The translations under genes were made by a program, and so were the position numbers. Shown here piece by piece: positions 1 to 12,600 of a stretch of DNA of 64,000 nt. The notes under the pieces were generated by a model. That model made no database searches, was not told where the DNA came from, and saw only the letters and a program-made list of their open reading frames with translations. Location: contig OZ024726.1 in the NCBI GenBank assembly GCA_964016875.1, positions 47,852,825-47,916,824 of the forward strand. Reading direction: 5' to 3'. This DNA is from Fallopia convolvulus. Lineage: Eukaryota; Streptophyta; Magnoliopsida; Caryophyllales; Polygonaceae. Within the stretch, counting starts at the first letter, position 1. The number at the start of each line of letters is the position of its first letter.

Positions 1-24
1 TTATCCGTTGAGTTATATCTGCAG

Positions 25-524
25 AGCCTTCTTTCTTATCTTCATCAAATGTTGCTCCTTTCAACATACATGAATACCTAAGAAGAAGAATTCAGACACA
101 GCATGAACCTACCAACCCTGAAACCAATGAAATTCCAAAGGACGAAGATTCTAGCTTAAAGTCCAACAATCCCACAGGTGTAGCACTTGCAGAACCGGAA
201 CTGGATTCCTATAGTGCTGTAAAATGCACCGGTACTTCTGACCTGAAGGTTTCATCAAGGCATGACCTTGCCATGATCTATACTTGTAAGGTTTGTGAAA
301 CAAGATCAATGAAGACTGTATGCCGTGAATCTTATGAGAAAGGCGTGGTGGTGGTACGTTGTGGTGGCTGCAACAACCTTCATTTAATTGCAGACCGGCT
401 CGGTTGGTTTGGACAGCCTGGGAGTATTGAAGAACTTCTTGCTGCTCGTGGGGAGGAGGTGAAGAAGGGTTCTTTAGATACCCTTAATCTTACCCTGGAG
501 GATTTGGCAGGAAAGAAAATTTGA
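25..524 (+). CDS. DNL-type zinc-finger protein (Zim17/HEP family), last exon, 5' part outside window
   Basis: The frame is open from about base 12 to the TGA at 522-524; an acceptor AG near 23-26 marks the likely start of the last exon. The C-terminal 83 residues form a DNL zinc finger: a YTCKVC pair of cysteines, a second pair in RCGGCNN, then HLIADRLGWF. This matches the Zim17/HEP1 family, organellar co-factors that keep mitochondrial or plastid Hsp70 soluble. The tail (EELLAARGEE, LNLTLEDLAG) is typical of the plant members. About 80 residues before the finger are polar and low in conservation, as expected for the linker after a transit peptide, which would lie in exons off the left edge. 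I cannot decide between mitochondrion and plastid. The 3' UTR probably runs to about 720. The gene is co-directional with the GET3B gene that starts 0.8 kb downstream. Confidence 0.88.
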
Positions 525-1327
525 AGTGGTTATATGACAAATTAGAATGAATGATGCACATTGTATTTGTTACTGGGTTTATGGATCTTATAAGAGTGTA
601 GCCAGTTTCTGGTTTTTTTAATCTGGTTGTCAGTAGGATGATGTTGTAAATACGTCTTTAAGATTTCGATGTTGAATGCTGGAATTGTAGTTTTCATTTG
701 GCAATGAATTTTTGTTGCTTTTGGAGCTTGCTAAAGAAATTTAAGGCGATTATTTCATACTACCTCTGTGCTATAGAAAATATTGTCTATCATGACCCTA
801 TAATTTTATTATAAGATATGTTTTTCATTTTAACGTTAGTAATGACTTATTGGCGATGTGATGTATACTACTAGTTGGAGAAATGAGCATCACACATCAG
901 ACCAAAAGAAAATGACGAGTTTTGTTATTGAAAATTGCACATAAATGAATTCCTTCATAATTGTATCAAATGCTAGAATAATGAAAACTTTGACCAATTG
1001 ATTTGCTTTCCAGTTTGCTTCTCAATTGCATACTTCAGAAAACTATGCATAATCTGATTAATCTCAATATTCTGATGATCAGATTTACTCTGGTTTTGTG
1101 TGTGCATAGAATGGAATGATTTTATTATTATTATTATTATTATGCACAATTGCACATTCCACGAAAGAATCCAATTAGTCACCGGGTCGGAGCTTGTAGA
1201 GCCCGGTTCAGTTTCTTGTTCCCCAATGCACTTTCTTTGCCTATCCGCTAAAACAATCTCTCTCTGTTCATTCGAGCTCAAAGAACTCCCAAGACTTCAA
1301 GCTTACTTCGTTAGACAGGCAGAAAAG
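525..1327. other. Intergenic: 3' UTR of DNL gene and promoter/5' UTR of GET3B
   Basis: AT-rich non-coding DNA. A (TTA)n-type microsatellite lies at about 1121-1143. The stretch 1150-1327 is pyrimidine-rich and probably the 5' UTR of the next gene. No clear TATA box was placed with confidence. Nothing else recognisable is present. Confidence 0.5.
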
Positions 1328-4300
1328 ATGAGTACTCTTCGTTTGGTATCGTCTTCTTCTCCCTCGGCATCTCTCCGGAGCTTTCTACCAATCTCATCCA
1401 TGGCGGCTGTGCATTCGTCGCGTTGTTTCTCTCCTACTTCTTTCTCTCTCATCAAGAGCTTCCCCACGATTTCCACCTCTAGAAGATCTTTCAGACAAAT
1501 CTTTCAAGGTTTTAAAAACTTCACACGCCATTTCCTTTTCTTTTCGTTTTTAAGGTATATGATTATTGTGTGTCTTGATGATTACCGAATTCTGTTATTT
1601 TAATGGATGGACTCTAAAGGTAGCAATTCAAGTATAAAGATGAAATTTTGCGTGCTTTCTTTTTTACTACTAGTGAACTAGACGGGCACTATCAATCGGT
1701 TGCTCCATAGTTCTCAAGGAATAATGAGGAATTCCCACAATCGGTTGTTCTTTTGTTAGATTTCAACCTGAATTTCATTTTGATTAATAAATTTGGGGCG
1801 TTTGTCAGTGCGAGCAGTTGCTGCTGCTGCTGAAGCGTCTGCTGGTTTTGATGAAATGGTTGCTGGCACAAAGAGAAAGTATTACATGTTAGGAGGGAAG
1901 GGAGGTGTTGGGAAGACAAGCTGTGCTGCATCATTAGCGGTGAAATTTGCAAATAGCGGCCATCCTACTCTGGTGGTTTCCACTGATCCTGCACATTCTC
2001 TGAGTGATTCTTTTGCACAGGTCACTTCCCTCCATTTTCTAATACATAGAGAACAGTTCTGAACACATTTTGTTTTTGTGAGTGCAAGATTTTAAATGTA
2101 TTTTACCCTTTTCAGGATTTGACTGGTGGAATGTTAGTTCCAGTTGAAGGACCTGATTCTCCATTATTTGCTCTTGAGGTATGTATGAGAGTGCCTACTG
2201 AAGGTGCTTTGGCTATTGCATGCAAATGATGGATTGATATTAATTTGTTAACAAATGACGATTCTTTCTTGTGTTTTTCATACTCACCAAGTTTAATTGG
2301 TTGATTACAACAGATAAATCCAGAGAAGGCCAGGGAAGAATTTCGCAGTGCAGGTAAACAAAATGGGGGGACAGGAGTAAAGGATTTTATGGATAGCATG
2401 GGCCTTGGTATGATTGCAGACCAGGTAAATTCTTGGCCTTGTATAAGACTTTTCGTTGTCACCTGATCATGCTAAAAGTAATAGAAGTTAGTAGAACGGA
2501 TCCTATATTTGAGTTACCTTGACAAGTATTTGACCATCTTATATCTAATGAAATGCAATATTTTTTCTCCATCACTAGTGATGCTAGGTTATATTAATTC
2601 TCTTCATACCTTTAGGGATAGATGGAAACTAATCACTCTCGGTTTTGAATATGGTCATGTTTAGAGTTTAAACTTTTGTTTTAACGAGCTTAGTTTCCTA
2701 TAATTCACCTATGATAGACATAGTTTAATTTTCTCTTCTGCAAGGCTCAGAGGGTCTGAAATGGGTAGAGTTTGTTCTGAGTTTCCTTGCTCGCTACAGT
2801 ATGTCTTAATAGATTGAGAACATGATCACAATGTGATATGATCAAATTTTCCATTTTCTTTCATAGAATTGACCTGCTTTATGGATTTTTTCTGTTGTTG
2901 TCTCTCTTCATCATCACAGCTAGGAGAATTGAAGCTTGGAGAGCTTTTGGACAGCCCACCCCCTGGCTTGGATGAGGCTATTGCAATTTCCAAGGTTATT
3001 AAAAGTCAGAGCTGATAATACTTGTGTAGTTGCACATACTTTTTTCTTTGATTTTTGAAGCACTGATACTTATCGAGAAACTTCTTCCAGGTCATGCAAT
3101 TTCTTGATTCACAAGAATATAGTATGTTTACTCGAATAGTCTTTGATACTGCACCAACGGTGAGTAAAGTTATTGGAGTGACAAGGATTTCATATACTAC
3201 CACCTCTCTATTTTGCCTTAAAATCTTTTACATGGCCTTAACAGGGCCACACATTACGGCTGCTGTCTTTGCCAGACTTCCTGGATGCTTCTATCGGGAA
3301 AATACTGAAAGTGAGTGCCAGATTTATGTTTCGGACATTTTAATGGTCAATGAGCACCCTGTTATGTTTGGTTAAATGCTTCCCTCTTTTTACTTTTAGT
3401 CCTTATGTTTTGAAGCAGCCTAATGATCCAATAGTTTATTCTGGAACATAGATATCTTACTTCTTTTATGCTGTGACAAATAGACTGCAGTAGTCAATTA
3501 AAATAAATAATATTTGCCCACATTATTAGTGACCATGTAAATTCTCATCGAGCAGCTGATTCCACGTAATTTGAATATCATGTATTACCAATTACCTTTG
3601 TGAACTTGTGATAATAGTTGTCCTAGTTATTACTGTTTGACGATTTTGTATCTTATTCTAGCTTTTTTTTAACTCTATACGTGCAGCTTAGACAGAAAAT
3701 TACTTCTGCGACTTCAGCCATTAAAAATGTTTTCGGTCAAGAGGAAACTAAACAGGATGCGGTAAGGCTGACACCTTGAGGAACCCCCACTTCTATTCTT
3801 TCAGTTATTATAAGATCAATAACATCACTGTTGTTTTTAATTTAGTCGGATAAACTGGAGAAGTTAAGGGAAAGAATGGTGAAAGTACGAGAGCTTTTCC
3901 GTGATACAACAGCTACAGAGTTTGTCATTGTTACAATCCCAACGGTAATAATTGCTGAATTTTTGTTTTTATGGGTAGGAAATGTAGACCTTATGATTGT
4001 AATGGTATCGAATACATCATAACTCCTGATATCCACATTCTTTATTTTTCGGAGGTCATTCTAACATATCACCATTGACCAGTGACATATTCATAATCCA
4101 AGTCTCTTTCTGTTTAGGTAATGGCTATTAGTGAGTCATCAAGACTCTGTGCTTCTTTGAAGAAGGAAAACGTACCTGTCAAGAGGCTTATTGTAAATCA
4201 ACTCCTACCTCCATCCTCTTCAGACTGCAAATTCTGTGCAATGAAAAGGAAGGTAATCTATTCAAAACCTTGGAATTTACAGTTCAAACCATACAAATAT

Positions 4301-4599
4301 AACATGCTTGAGAATCTTCTTGAAATCTCTAGGTATAAGATTTAGACGATAAAGTTGTCATTCAGTCTTAAATTTGTTTGACAATTCAGACATGCCATAT
4401 TCCATATAAAGAGAATCTGCTATAGGCATAACTTTGATTGGTTTGTGTTAAAACCATACAGGATCAGATGCGTGCATTGGAAATAATTCAAAGTGATCCT
4501 GAACTCTCAAGCTTGAATTCAATCGAAGCACCCCTCATTGACGTGGAGATCAGAGGGGTTCCAGCTCTTAGATTCTTGGGTGACATCGTCTGGAAATGA
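1328..4599 (+). CDS. GET3B: Plastid-type GET3/ArsA-family ATPase (GET3B-like), complete, 11 exons
   Basis: Exons: 1328-1508, 1809-2020, 2116-2178, 2314-2424, 2920-2994, 3091-3159, 3245-3310, 3687-3761, 3846-3944, 4118-4252, 4462-4599. All introns are GT-AG and the joined frame encodes 407 aa, about the size I recall for Arabidopsis GET3B. Residues 1 to about 62 are Ser/Arg-rich with almost no acidic residues, as in a chloroplast transit peptide. The deviant P-loop GGKGGVGKT is at about 89-97, followed by STDPAHSLSDSF (switch I). A later DCKFC gives the CxxC motif that binds zinc at the dimer interface in GET3 proteins, and VNQL sits before it. The family carries tail-anchored or other membrane proteins in an ATP-driven dimer; the plastid paralog is implicated in thylakoid targeting. 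The first ATG (1328) was chosen because it gives the transit peptide. The gene is convergent with translin. Confidence 0.95.
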
Positions 4600-5635
4600 A
4601 GAATCCTGCACATATACCTCTGCATCACAGGTATCATTTGTGGTTCATAATGCCATTTTAAGTTTTAACTACACTAGCTGGGCAGCTATAATTGTTTTGT
4701 CATTTCCTTCTCATTACCATTTTGGATTGAATGCACAATTTGTAAACACTTGTTTTGTACATGCCATCAGGTTTTGCAGCATGCAATTTCTTTCTGGGTC
4801 ATGGCAGAACTTATTGCAGTTCAACTCAATATTCGTACAGAAACTGTTGAGCATTTTGTGATAATGGATATTCTGTATGTGATAGACAAAGATACATATG
4901 TAGGTTGAAGTTTTGTTCACAGAAAAGTCCAAGATCAGAGTTTCACCACTGATTTTATTGGCACAAGGAACAAATGCAATTGAGTAAATTTCATCGGTAT
5001 ACTTTCGGTTTTCTTCTTCTTGTTGAAACATGTGGATACTTGGTTAACGATTGGTTCTTGTTACAACTGAACTTAAATTTATAGGTAAAACCGAAAAACC
5101 AATATCCTTCTCATTCCTTGTACAGTGTTTGTTATCTCCTCCATCTTTATCTTAGTTTTTTTTTTTTGGACAATTGTCTAATTTAGGCTCTAAACACTCT
5201 TTAACTAGTGGTTAATAAGCTATAGCTAACCGATTTTCCTATATTATGAGTGTAGTTATAAGCTATAACTACAAGTCATTTTTAGTTTATTCTCATAAGC
5301 TAGCTATACGTTTCACATGCCAATACATACTTTCTAGGTTTGCTAAAGCCTAATAATTCGCAGCCACAAATCCTGCAGAACAATTTCTTAGTACTGTAGT
5401 CTGTAACACTAGCAAAGTCTTCATATTGCAAAGAGATGAAGCTCACTTGTATGTCATATTAAAAGACCGGTACTAAATCTACTACTCATATAATATAATG
5501 TTTACAATATGCTAACTGCAATCGGATACGCAAAGAAGATTGCCAGTTTGCTCATAGAACTGTTCCTTTTTTTGTTCGGAAAGGAACAAGACAGACAAGT
5601 GCAAGATTCAGCAGGAAAATTAAAAAAAAAAAAAA
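4600..5635. other. Intergenic between convergent GET3B and translin genes
   Basis: AT-rich DNA that must hold both 3' UTRs. Around 5205-5310 there are several short self-complementary stretches built on AGCTATA/TATAGCT, possibly a decayed small MITE, but I could not define ends or a target duplication. No coding potential was seen. Confidence 0.4.
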
Positions 5636-8412
5636 TCATTTCTGAATCTCTTCATCTTCGTTGTCACCATCAATTTTCAACAAGCCTCGGATTTTGACAT
5701 CATAGTATACCTCAGTTACTCTCCTAAGATCATACTTCATACCTGCAACATACAAAAAACGAGAAAAGGAATATGTTACAACTTAGAAGCTATTAATTTG
5801 TGGCTTTGTGCTCTTTCCACGCAGAAGGTGAAATGCTAATTGAAATCCTTACAAGGTATTAAAGTTAATAGATGCATGTAGGATCATATATATATACATA
5901 TAAAGCTTCACAAACCCAAATTTTAAAGAGTACCATCAAACTTCCTGCGCAAGAAGTCATTTCTCAAATTGAGCATGCGGAAGGCATCGTACAGCTCTGT
6001 CAAAAACTTCTGGACCTTCTGGGGGCAATCATAGTTTCCTGCTGTGACTTGGTTCACCACATAGCGAGGCTGTCAAGTTCAAGCAAGGAGGGGTTTTTAA
6101 GGTAAAAGATTGTAATGCATGCAAAATAGATGTGCCATGATGCTATAAAAGATTTTAACTTATCAAGTTGATCATAATGCAGCAATGAAAAAGTCACGAT
6201 TCCATTATTCATTGTAGAACGAATATCAGAACTTTTCTATGAAGAAAATAGAGACTGAATTAAGTAAATCGTCCATACCATTTCGTTCGACATGAAGCAT
6301 ACTCCTGCACCACATGAAAACATTAACATTGATTCAACCTTATTAAGTGACAGACAAATGATTAAGAAACACCTACCAGTGAGATAATCTTCAATGTCAA
6401 GACCAAAATTTGATGCATTCACTGAAAGGGTTATACTAAAAATCAGACAACATGGCTGGAACCTGACCATGAATGTATTCCATAAACGGAAAATCATCTA
6501 GAATAGAAATTTAAGTGGAAATAAAAAGTATTGTGTGGCATGACAAAGGAACAAAACCACTGGTTCCATAACTTAAGAGAAGCAGCTCTGAATAAGTCTA
6601 CCAAACAGCCACAAAACTAAGCCAGAGAACAGTAGTGTATATAAAGATTAAAAATATGAGCAAACAAATATGAGAAGCAGAAAAAAAAGGAAAAATATCA
6701 TAATGGGGATAAATATAAATAACAAGTCTTAGTTTCCTCATAAATGGCCAAGTCAAAATTCAAAAATAACACAGCCTAAGCAAGAACTTGATTTACTTGA
6801 TACAACTTAGCAGGAGTTCTCATACTCCAAGCATCCAACTTCTCTACAGTTACTGGCGCTGTGGCGCATTCCTATTGTTAAATGCATACAAGGGAGTTCC
6901 ATGGAAAACTGCTTGTATGCCTTCAACCATGGGACTGCTCCAATGACAATAGAGAAGCTCGATGCCTGGAGTATGAGAACGCCTGCAAAAATGAATCAAC
7001 AATTTGCTTAGGTTGTGTTATCATTGGCATAGCCATGTATGAGAAAACTAAGAATCCTCATTTATAGTTTCTCCAATTATGATATGCTTCCGTTCTTCTG
7101 CTCTCACTTTAGTTCTTGCATATTTTCTCTAGCTATGTATTCCATGGACGGCTACAAACATGCATTGTGGCAAAGACTATCCATCAAGAATATAGAGTAT
7201 GTCATGGTGTGAAAAAGTTTCATTTCATCAGCATGAGTTGCATGACCAGATCAACATACATTCAAGTTTCTCTTCAACTTCAGCATGACTAGGAAGGTTT
7301 CCTGTTTCCAACCAACCAAGGAAGCAAATTAATGAAACCGCCATCTGCATTTCATTCTTCCAATCAAAATGATACCTGCCCACAACAGACGAAAGAAAAT
7401 GAAAAAGAACATCAAACCACATCCATGGAGTGCCAAAGAAAGCACTAAAAACTTTGATTTACCTATAGTATTCTCCAGCACAGTCAAGATGAATATGAGC
7501 AAGTTGGCTGATTAGCTTCTTGAGCACGTCTATATCAACCTTAGCCTTCTCCAGTACCTCTATTCCATATATCAAAAAAAAAGATCCCTTTAGCAGAAAA
7601 TCGTTTCACTTGCTTCCTTGAAAACAAATGTTACATAAAATTAGTATAGGAATACTCCTTTGATTAACCAAGCTACAGAAGCATCGGATTCCCTTGATTA
7701 TAGTTCAAGAGCTAGTGTACATATACTACATTTTGTAGAACAAGGATTCCCTTGATTATAGTTCTTTCAATAGGCAAACCATATGACAGTGCACAAAGAG
7801 GGAACTACCTGGGTTAAAGGAACACTAGAGCTTGCAAAAGAAATATAATGCAGTAAAACCTGGAAAAGACATCTTCCCTTTTTTTTCTCAAACGATATGA
7901 ATACCCACAGAAATCAAAGAATAGCAGCTCTGGCTACTCGGTTAATGCAAGGATACAATGAGGCAAAGAAATATGAATACCCACAGAAATCAAAGAATAG
8001 CAGCTCTGGCTGCTTCCTAATTACAATTCACTAGGAGTTCACATTATCACTTATTTCTTCACAAGATACCACATTTTCCCTAAGTTATTCGACAACCCAA
8101 AACAATCTGCTCTGCGTGTCTTTCATTACAAGGGACACTGCTAACTTAAAATCCGTCACATTTTCCCCTCAATTTTGCAAACAAAAGGATTAAAAAAAAT
8201 CGGAAAACAGAAAAGAAAAGTAGTAAACCTGAAAGAGGGAATTGGTGGAGGAAGAGAAGAGAAGACTGCAAATGCTTGGAGGTAGATTCCATATCGATCG
8301 CCACCCTTCGAATTCGTTGTTTGATACTTACCGTATCAGATAGCTGACCTCTAAACTGCTCAAATTGGTCTCCCATTGGGCTTGTTATTCCGATATCTTC
8401 CTCCACAGACAT
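5636..8412 (-). CDS. Translin, complete, 7 exons
   Basis: Minus-strand exons in order: 8412-8229, 7559-7463, 7375-7260, 6421-6377, 6304-6279, 6069-5934, 5742-5636. All are GT-AG and in phase, giving 236 aa (human translin is 228). Translin hallmarks are present in order: GEYYR then HFDWKNE, FLGWLETG, DIEDYLTG, CFMSNE, PRYVVNQVTAG, FRMLNLRNDFLRRKFDG, and the C-terminal MKYDLRRV..VYYDVKIRGL block. Translin forms an octameric ring that binds single-stranded RNA and DNA and, with TRAX, makes the C3PO endoribonuclease. The ATG at 8412 was chosen because it aligns with the start of animal translin and no longer upstream exon is evident; an upstream organelle-targeting exon cannot be excluded. Exon 5 is only 26 nt. 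A copy of the 5' UTR and first 17 codons lies at 16,247-16,358. Confidence 0.94.
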
Positions 8413-9636
8413 CTCCCCACGGAGAGAAGGGTTTAAGCTGAAACTTTAACTCTATAGGCCCTATAGAGCAAGGTGAAAAGACAAAGGCGAGACCCGGAGA
8501 GAGGGAGGAGAGTTTTTTGTGTTTTGTGTTCCGGGTTCGGGCTGGTTTTATATATTGTGTTGGATCGAGCCATAAATAACGGTATGATCCGGTTTGGACC
8601 GAACCAAAACCCTAATTTTACCTTTTCTAAACTATTAAGGGGGGTATATATATTTTTTCTACCAATTTATATTTTGATGTTTATATTCTTCCAGTTGAGT
8701 AATATATAATACAATTTTTCTAACATATGCTCTTAGGGCATAGGTTAAACTCCTTAAAATAGTAATTTTTTATAAGTTTTTATTTATTAGATTAATTATT
8801 TTTTAAAAGGGTTTATTAGTTTCTTAATAGGGTTTTAGTTCCCTTGTATAGTATGATGGACATATGTTAGAAAAACCGTTATATAATATACTTATATAGG
8901 GCTTAATTTTCAATAAAAAAACACATGGGTGTAAATGTGAATTGTTAACAGAAAGATAAATTTTGTTTAAAAAGAGTGGAGGGTTTTAAGATATTATGAT
9001 TTGTGAATTCATACTGAGGAAAATGAAATTAAAAATTTAGGGTTAGAAGTTAGAACTTAGAAGAGATTAGGATATAGTTGTCAAAAATTTACCAAATGGA
9101 GCTATGGAAGGAAAAAGAAGAAGGGGATGTTTACCAATTAGGTTTTAAAATAGTTGTGGTTTGATGTAGTTTATAACACTAACAACAACAATAAAGCCAC
9201 TCATAAAAATCCAGATGAAGATCCAAGAGGATTGATCAGTAAAAACTCTTAATGTACAAATTCACTTGCTACATTTACAAACTACCAAACCAAAGCAGCA
9301 AAGCTACCATAGAGGCTTGCAGCTGGATTGATCCAGTTTATACAATCACAATTCACAACTGAGCTGTCTATATCTTCACTATCTTTTCTTAGACATAGTA
9401 TCAAACTAATTACATGCTCATTGTCGTAATCAATTGGCACTCGAGTGCAAGCTAGTGTATCATAATTCAAAAGAAGAAAAGAATTGTATGTATTCTGGTA
9501 AGCTGTGTTGGTTTTCTCCTCAGCAGGCAACCAGATGTACAAATACACAATCTGCTGAGATTGTTCTTATGAGAACTCTCAGTTGATCCATCCAATTCCA
9601 GGCTTACCATATTCACAAAATTGCAGAAATTGGCAC
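8413..9636. other. Intergenic: translin promoter, a MITE, and ABCG 3' UTR
   Basis: Bases 8413-8475 are the translin 5' UTR and are duplicated near 16.3 kb. A short MITE lies at 8715-8875. The stretch 9250-9636 is probably the 3' UTR of the ABCG gene. The remainder is AT-rich with no coding signal. Confidence 0.5.
8715..8875. mobile_element. Short MITE with 15-bp perfect terminal inverted repeats
   Basis: The left end TTTTTCTAACATATG (8715-8729) is exactly inverted at 8861-8875. The interior is AT-rich and non-coding, and the element is 161 bp. No convincing target duplication was found, so the superfamily is undetermined. Confidence 0.65.
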
Positions 9637-12600
9637 TTATTTCTTCTGGAGGGCAACCATACCCGAGAAAGCCACAAGACGACTAATCACCCCAAACAGA
9701 ATGACAATTAGAATGCATAACTTCCAAGCATGGAGACTGAATCCCGCACCAATAAGCACACCACATCGCTGTATCAGCCATACACCATAATACCTGAACA
9801 AGAGAGTTTGAGCATTATTGTTTACAAAATTAACCCTTCTAAAACAGTTGCTAAATTGAAGAAATTAACTACCTTTTGGCGTTTGCAATCACAAATGCTT
9901 CCAAAATCCATTTTGGGTAGGACAATTTAGCCAGGAATTTCAAAACAGGTCCGGAACTTCTCTTAATTGACTGACCGGAGACGAGAGTCATACAAACAGG
10001 AACAAGTACTGAAAACTGCAAACAGAAAAGGCAGTAGTATAGTTTTAGCTGATTGTAACAGTTTCATATATGAATTGAGTTAGAAAATTTTACTTAATTT
10101 AAGTGAACTAACCAGCTGAGCAGGGCCAGGGTTAAAGAAGATGGAAAATGCGTAACCCATTCCCGTTACACAGTACACGAGAGAGAGCAGGATAATGTAA
10201 TTATCCGCAAAGGAAGATCTCGGATTAGTGAAGAAATAAAACATTGAAAGATACACCACAGGCTTGAGCACTGTATTGAAATGATCAATTGTGTCCTTTG
10301 CCAGGAAATGTGCCAAGCTGCTGATCCCAGAAGCACTCTCTCTCCAGTATTGCATCTTGTCTAGCGAAAACGTTCTTAACGAAGCAACTTGACATAAAAG
10401 AGCTGGAAACAGAAAGAGAATCTAATAAGAAAATGTTATAATAGGATGACTATGAGATTGAGTTAAAGGAAGCTGTCGCCCTTTACACCTTACCCATAGC
10501 AATGATTGTAAATGTGTAAGTACCGGCCCCAAAATCTGTATCACCAATTGTAGTAATTGCTCCCAAACAAGCACCAGCAACTAGTAGTATGACATAGTCA
10601 GTTGCTTGTAAACTGGCTTCTCGTAAACGCTGCTTGCTTAGCCTGAAAACAGAAGTCAGAAAACATGATTAAGAAAAGTCTTGCAATGAATATTTTTTAG
10701 AACAACATTAGAAAATTAATGACATATATAATCACCTTCCAAGGAAATACTTGTATTGGAAGTAAATATTTGGCGTTCTTCGATTAGACAAATCCTTTGA
10801 CTGGAGGAAGTTATGATATACACGCTCGTGCCTGATCTGAACATTAGAGTTCAAATCCTCCCACAGTTCACCAGCAAAAGATTGCTCATGGGAAGAATCA
10901 CTTGCATTGTGCACAGACACGTCAAGTCCATCAGCACTTGATTTCATATCTTCAGGGACAGGGTACCCATTCTGAAGCATCCATATTGTAGGAAGCTGTC
11001 TGTAATTCAAAGAAGAATTGGCGCTCGCCTCCACCATGCCTTCTAAAATGTCAATATAGTAGTCTGGAGGATTAATTCGGTCTGGAACCTTAATCCCAAT
11101 TCCTTCAAAATATTCCTCCACTCTCGCTACTGGTCCTTGATAACACATGAGACCGCCTTTTGCTAGTAGTACTAAATCATCAAACATTCTGAACAATGCG
11201 TAGCTGAAACAGAAAAAAGTGTAAACTGTTAGTTCAAATTTTCTGCTATTTTTTTTATGGGAAAAACATTTCATTATTGCATTTAGAAAATTGTATTGTA
11301 TAAACAAAATGTTACCTTGGTTGATGAACTACCATGACTATATTGACTCCTGCATGGGCTTCCTGTCTTAGAGCTTGTAGAAGTAGGCGAGAAGACGAAC
11401 TATCTAAGCCTGAAGTCGGTTCATCCAAAAACAAGAGCGAAGGTTCCATCACCAACTCTAAACCGACATTTACACGCTTCCTCTGACCTCCAGAGATTCC
11501 TCGTTGCTCCACCGTTCCAACCAGGGAATCCCTTATTTCCTGTAGTCCCAGGTTCTCTATCACTCTTTCCAGGATTAGAATTTTATCCGTTTTCCTCAGG
11601 TCCGCTGATAATCTTCAAATGTTGGAAATCAGTATACATATAGCAGCAAATCTTAACAAAGAAATTAAAAATGATAATGTCATCTTAGTGCTTACCTACA
11701 ACGTGCACTGAACCAGAGATTCTCTTCCACTGTCAGATTTCCATGAACAATATCATCCTGTGGAACAAATCCGACGATTTTTCTATACGAATGGATTGGA
11801 ACATCGGATCCATTTATGAGAATCAAACCACTCCTCTTACATCCAGTTGCTTTTCCAGCCAAAGCAGTAAGCAAAGTTGTTTTTCCAGCTCCTGATGGCC
11901 CCATCACTGCAGCAATTCGGCCAGGCATGATCCTTCCAGTAAGACTTTTCAGAAGACATCTTTTCTTTCCTTTCAATGTAAGAGTTAGATCTTTGAAAGC
12001 AACTTCAATTGGAGGCCTTTTCTTTATCTGTGAGCTAGTAGCAATAGAAATTACTCGAGCAAAGTTATTGGAGGCCTTGTCGTTTTGTTGTTGACGGTAT
12101 TTCTCCTTCTCAATTTGCGCATACACATTCTTGAAAATTTGTGTCTCACCAGTTACCTTTGATGTCTTCTTTTTGGAGCTCTTACCACTATGGGACTCAA
12201 CTCCAAAAGACGATGCACGAGACGATTGAGATGAATCATCTAGTGTGCTATCAACTGCATCTAACATCCTAATCTCTTCCACATCATTTCGATTCGAAAT
12301 TCTTTGTGATAAACTGGATTGGAATCTGTTTGCATGCTTCTTGGCTGCATCTGTTGCAATTTTCCATCTATTGCGGGCATGCTCACTTTCTCGCACGCTT
12401 CTTGCAGCTTTCTCCCTAGATTTAGCGCGCCTTCTTTCTCGAATACTGAGGATTTGATCCGAACAGTTATAGATAACGAGAAGAAGAGCAATCAAAGCAA
12501 CCTGCATGAGTAGATTGAGAGGGTTACGTAACTTCAAATGTAGCAACAAGAAATCTACAGATGGAGTGCAGCAAAATAGATCATCATAAATATTAACTTA

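Noticed and set aside
1100..1327. Open frame upstream of and in frame with GET3B as an N-terminal extension
   Set aside because: It would start in a TTA microsatellite and put about 75 unconserved residues before the transit peptide; ATG 1328 fits the family length.
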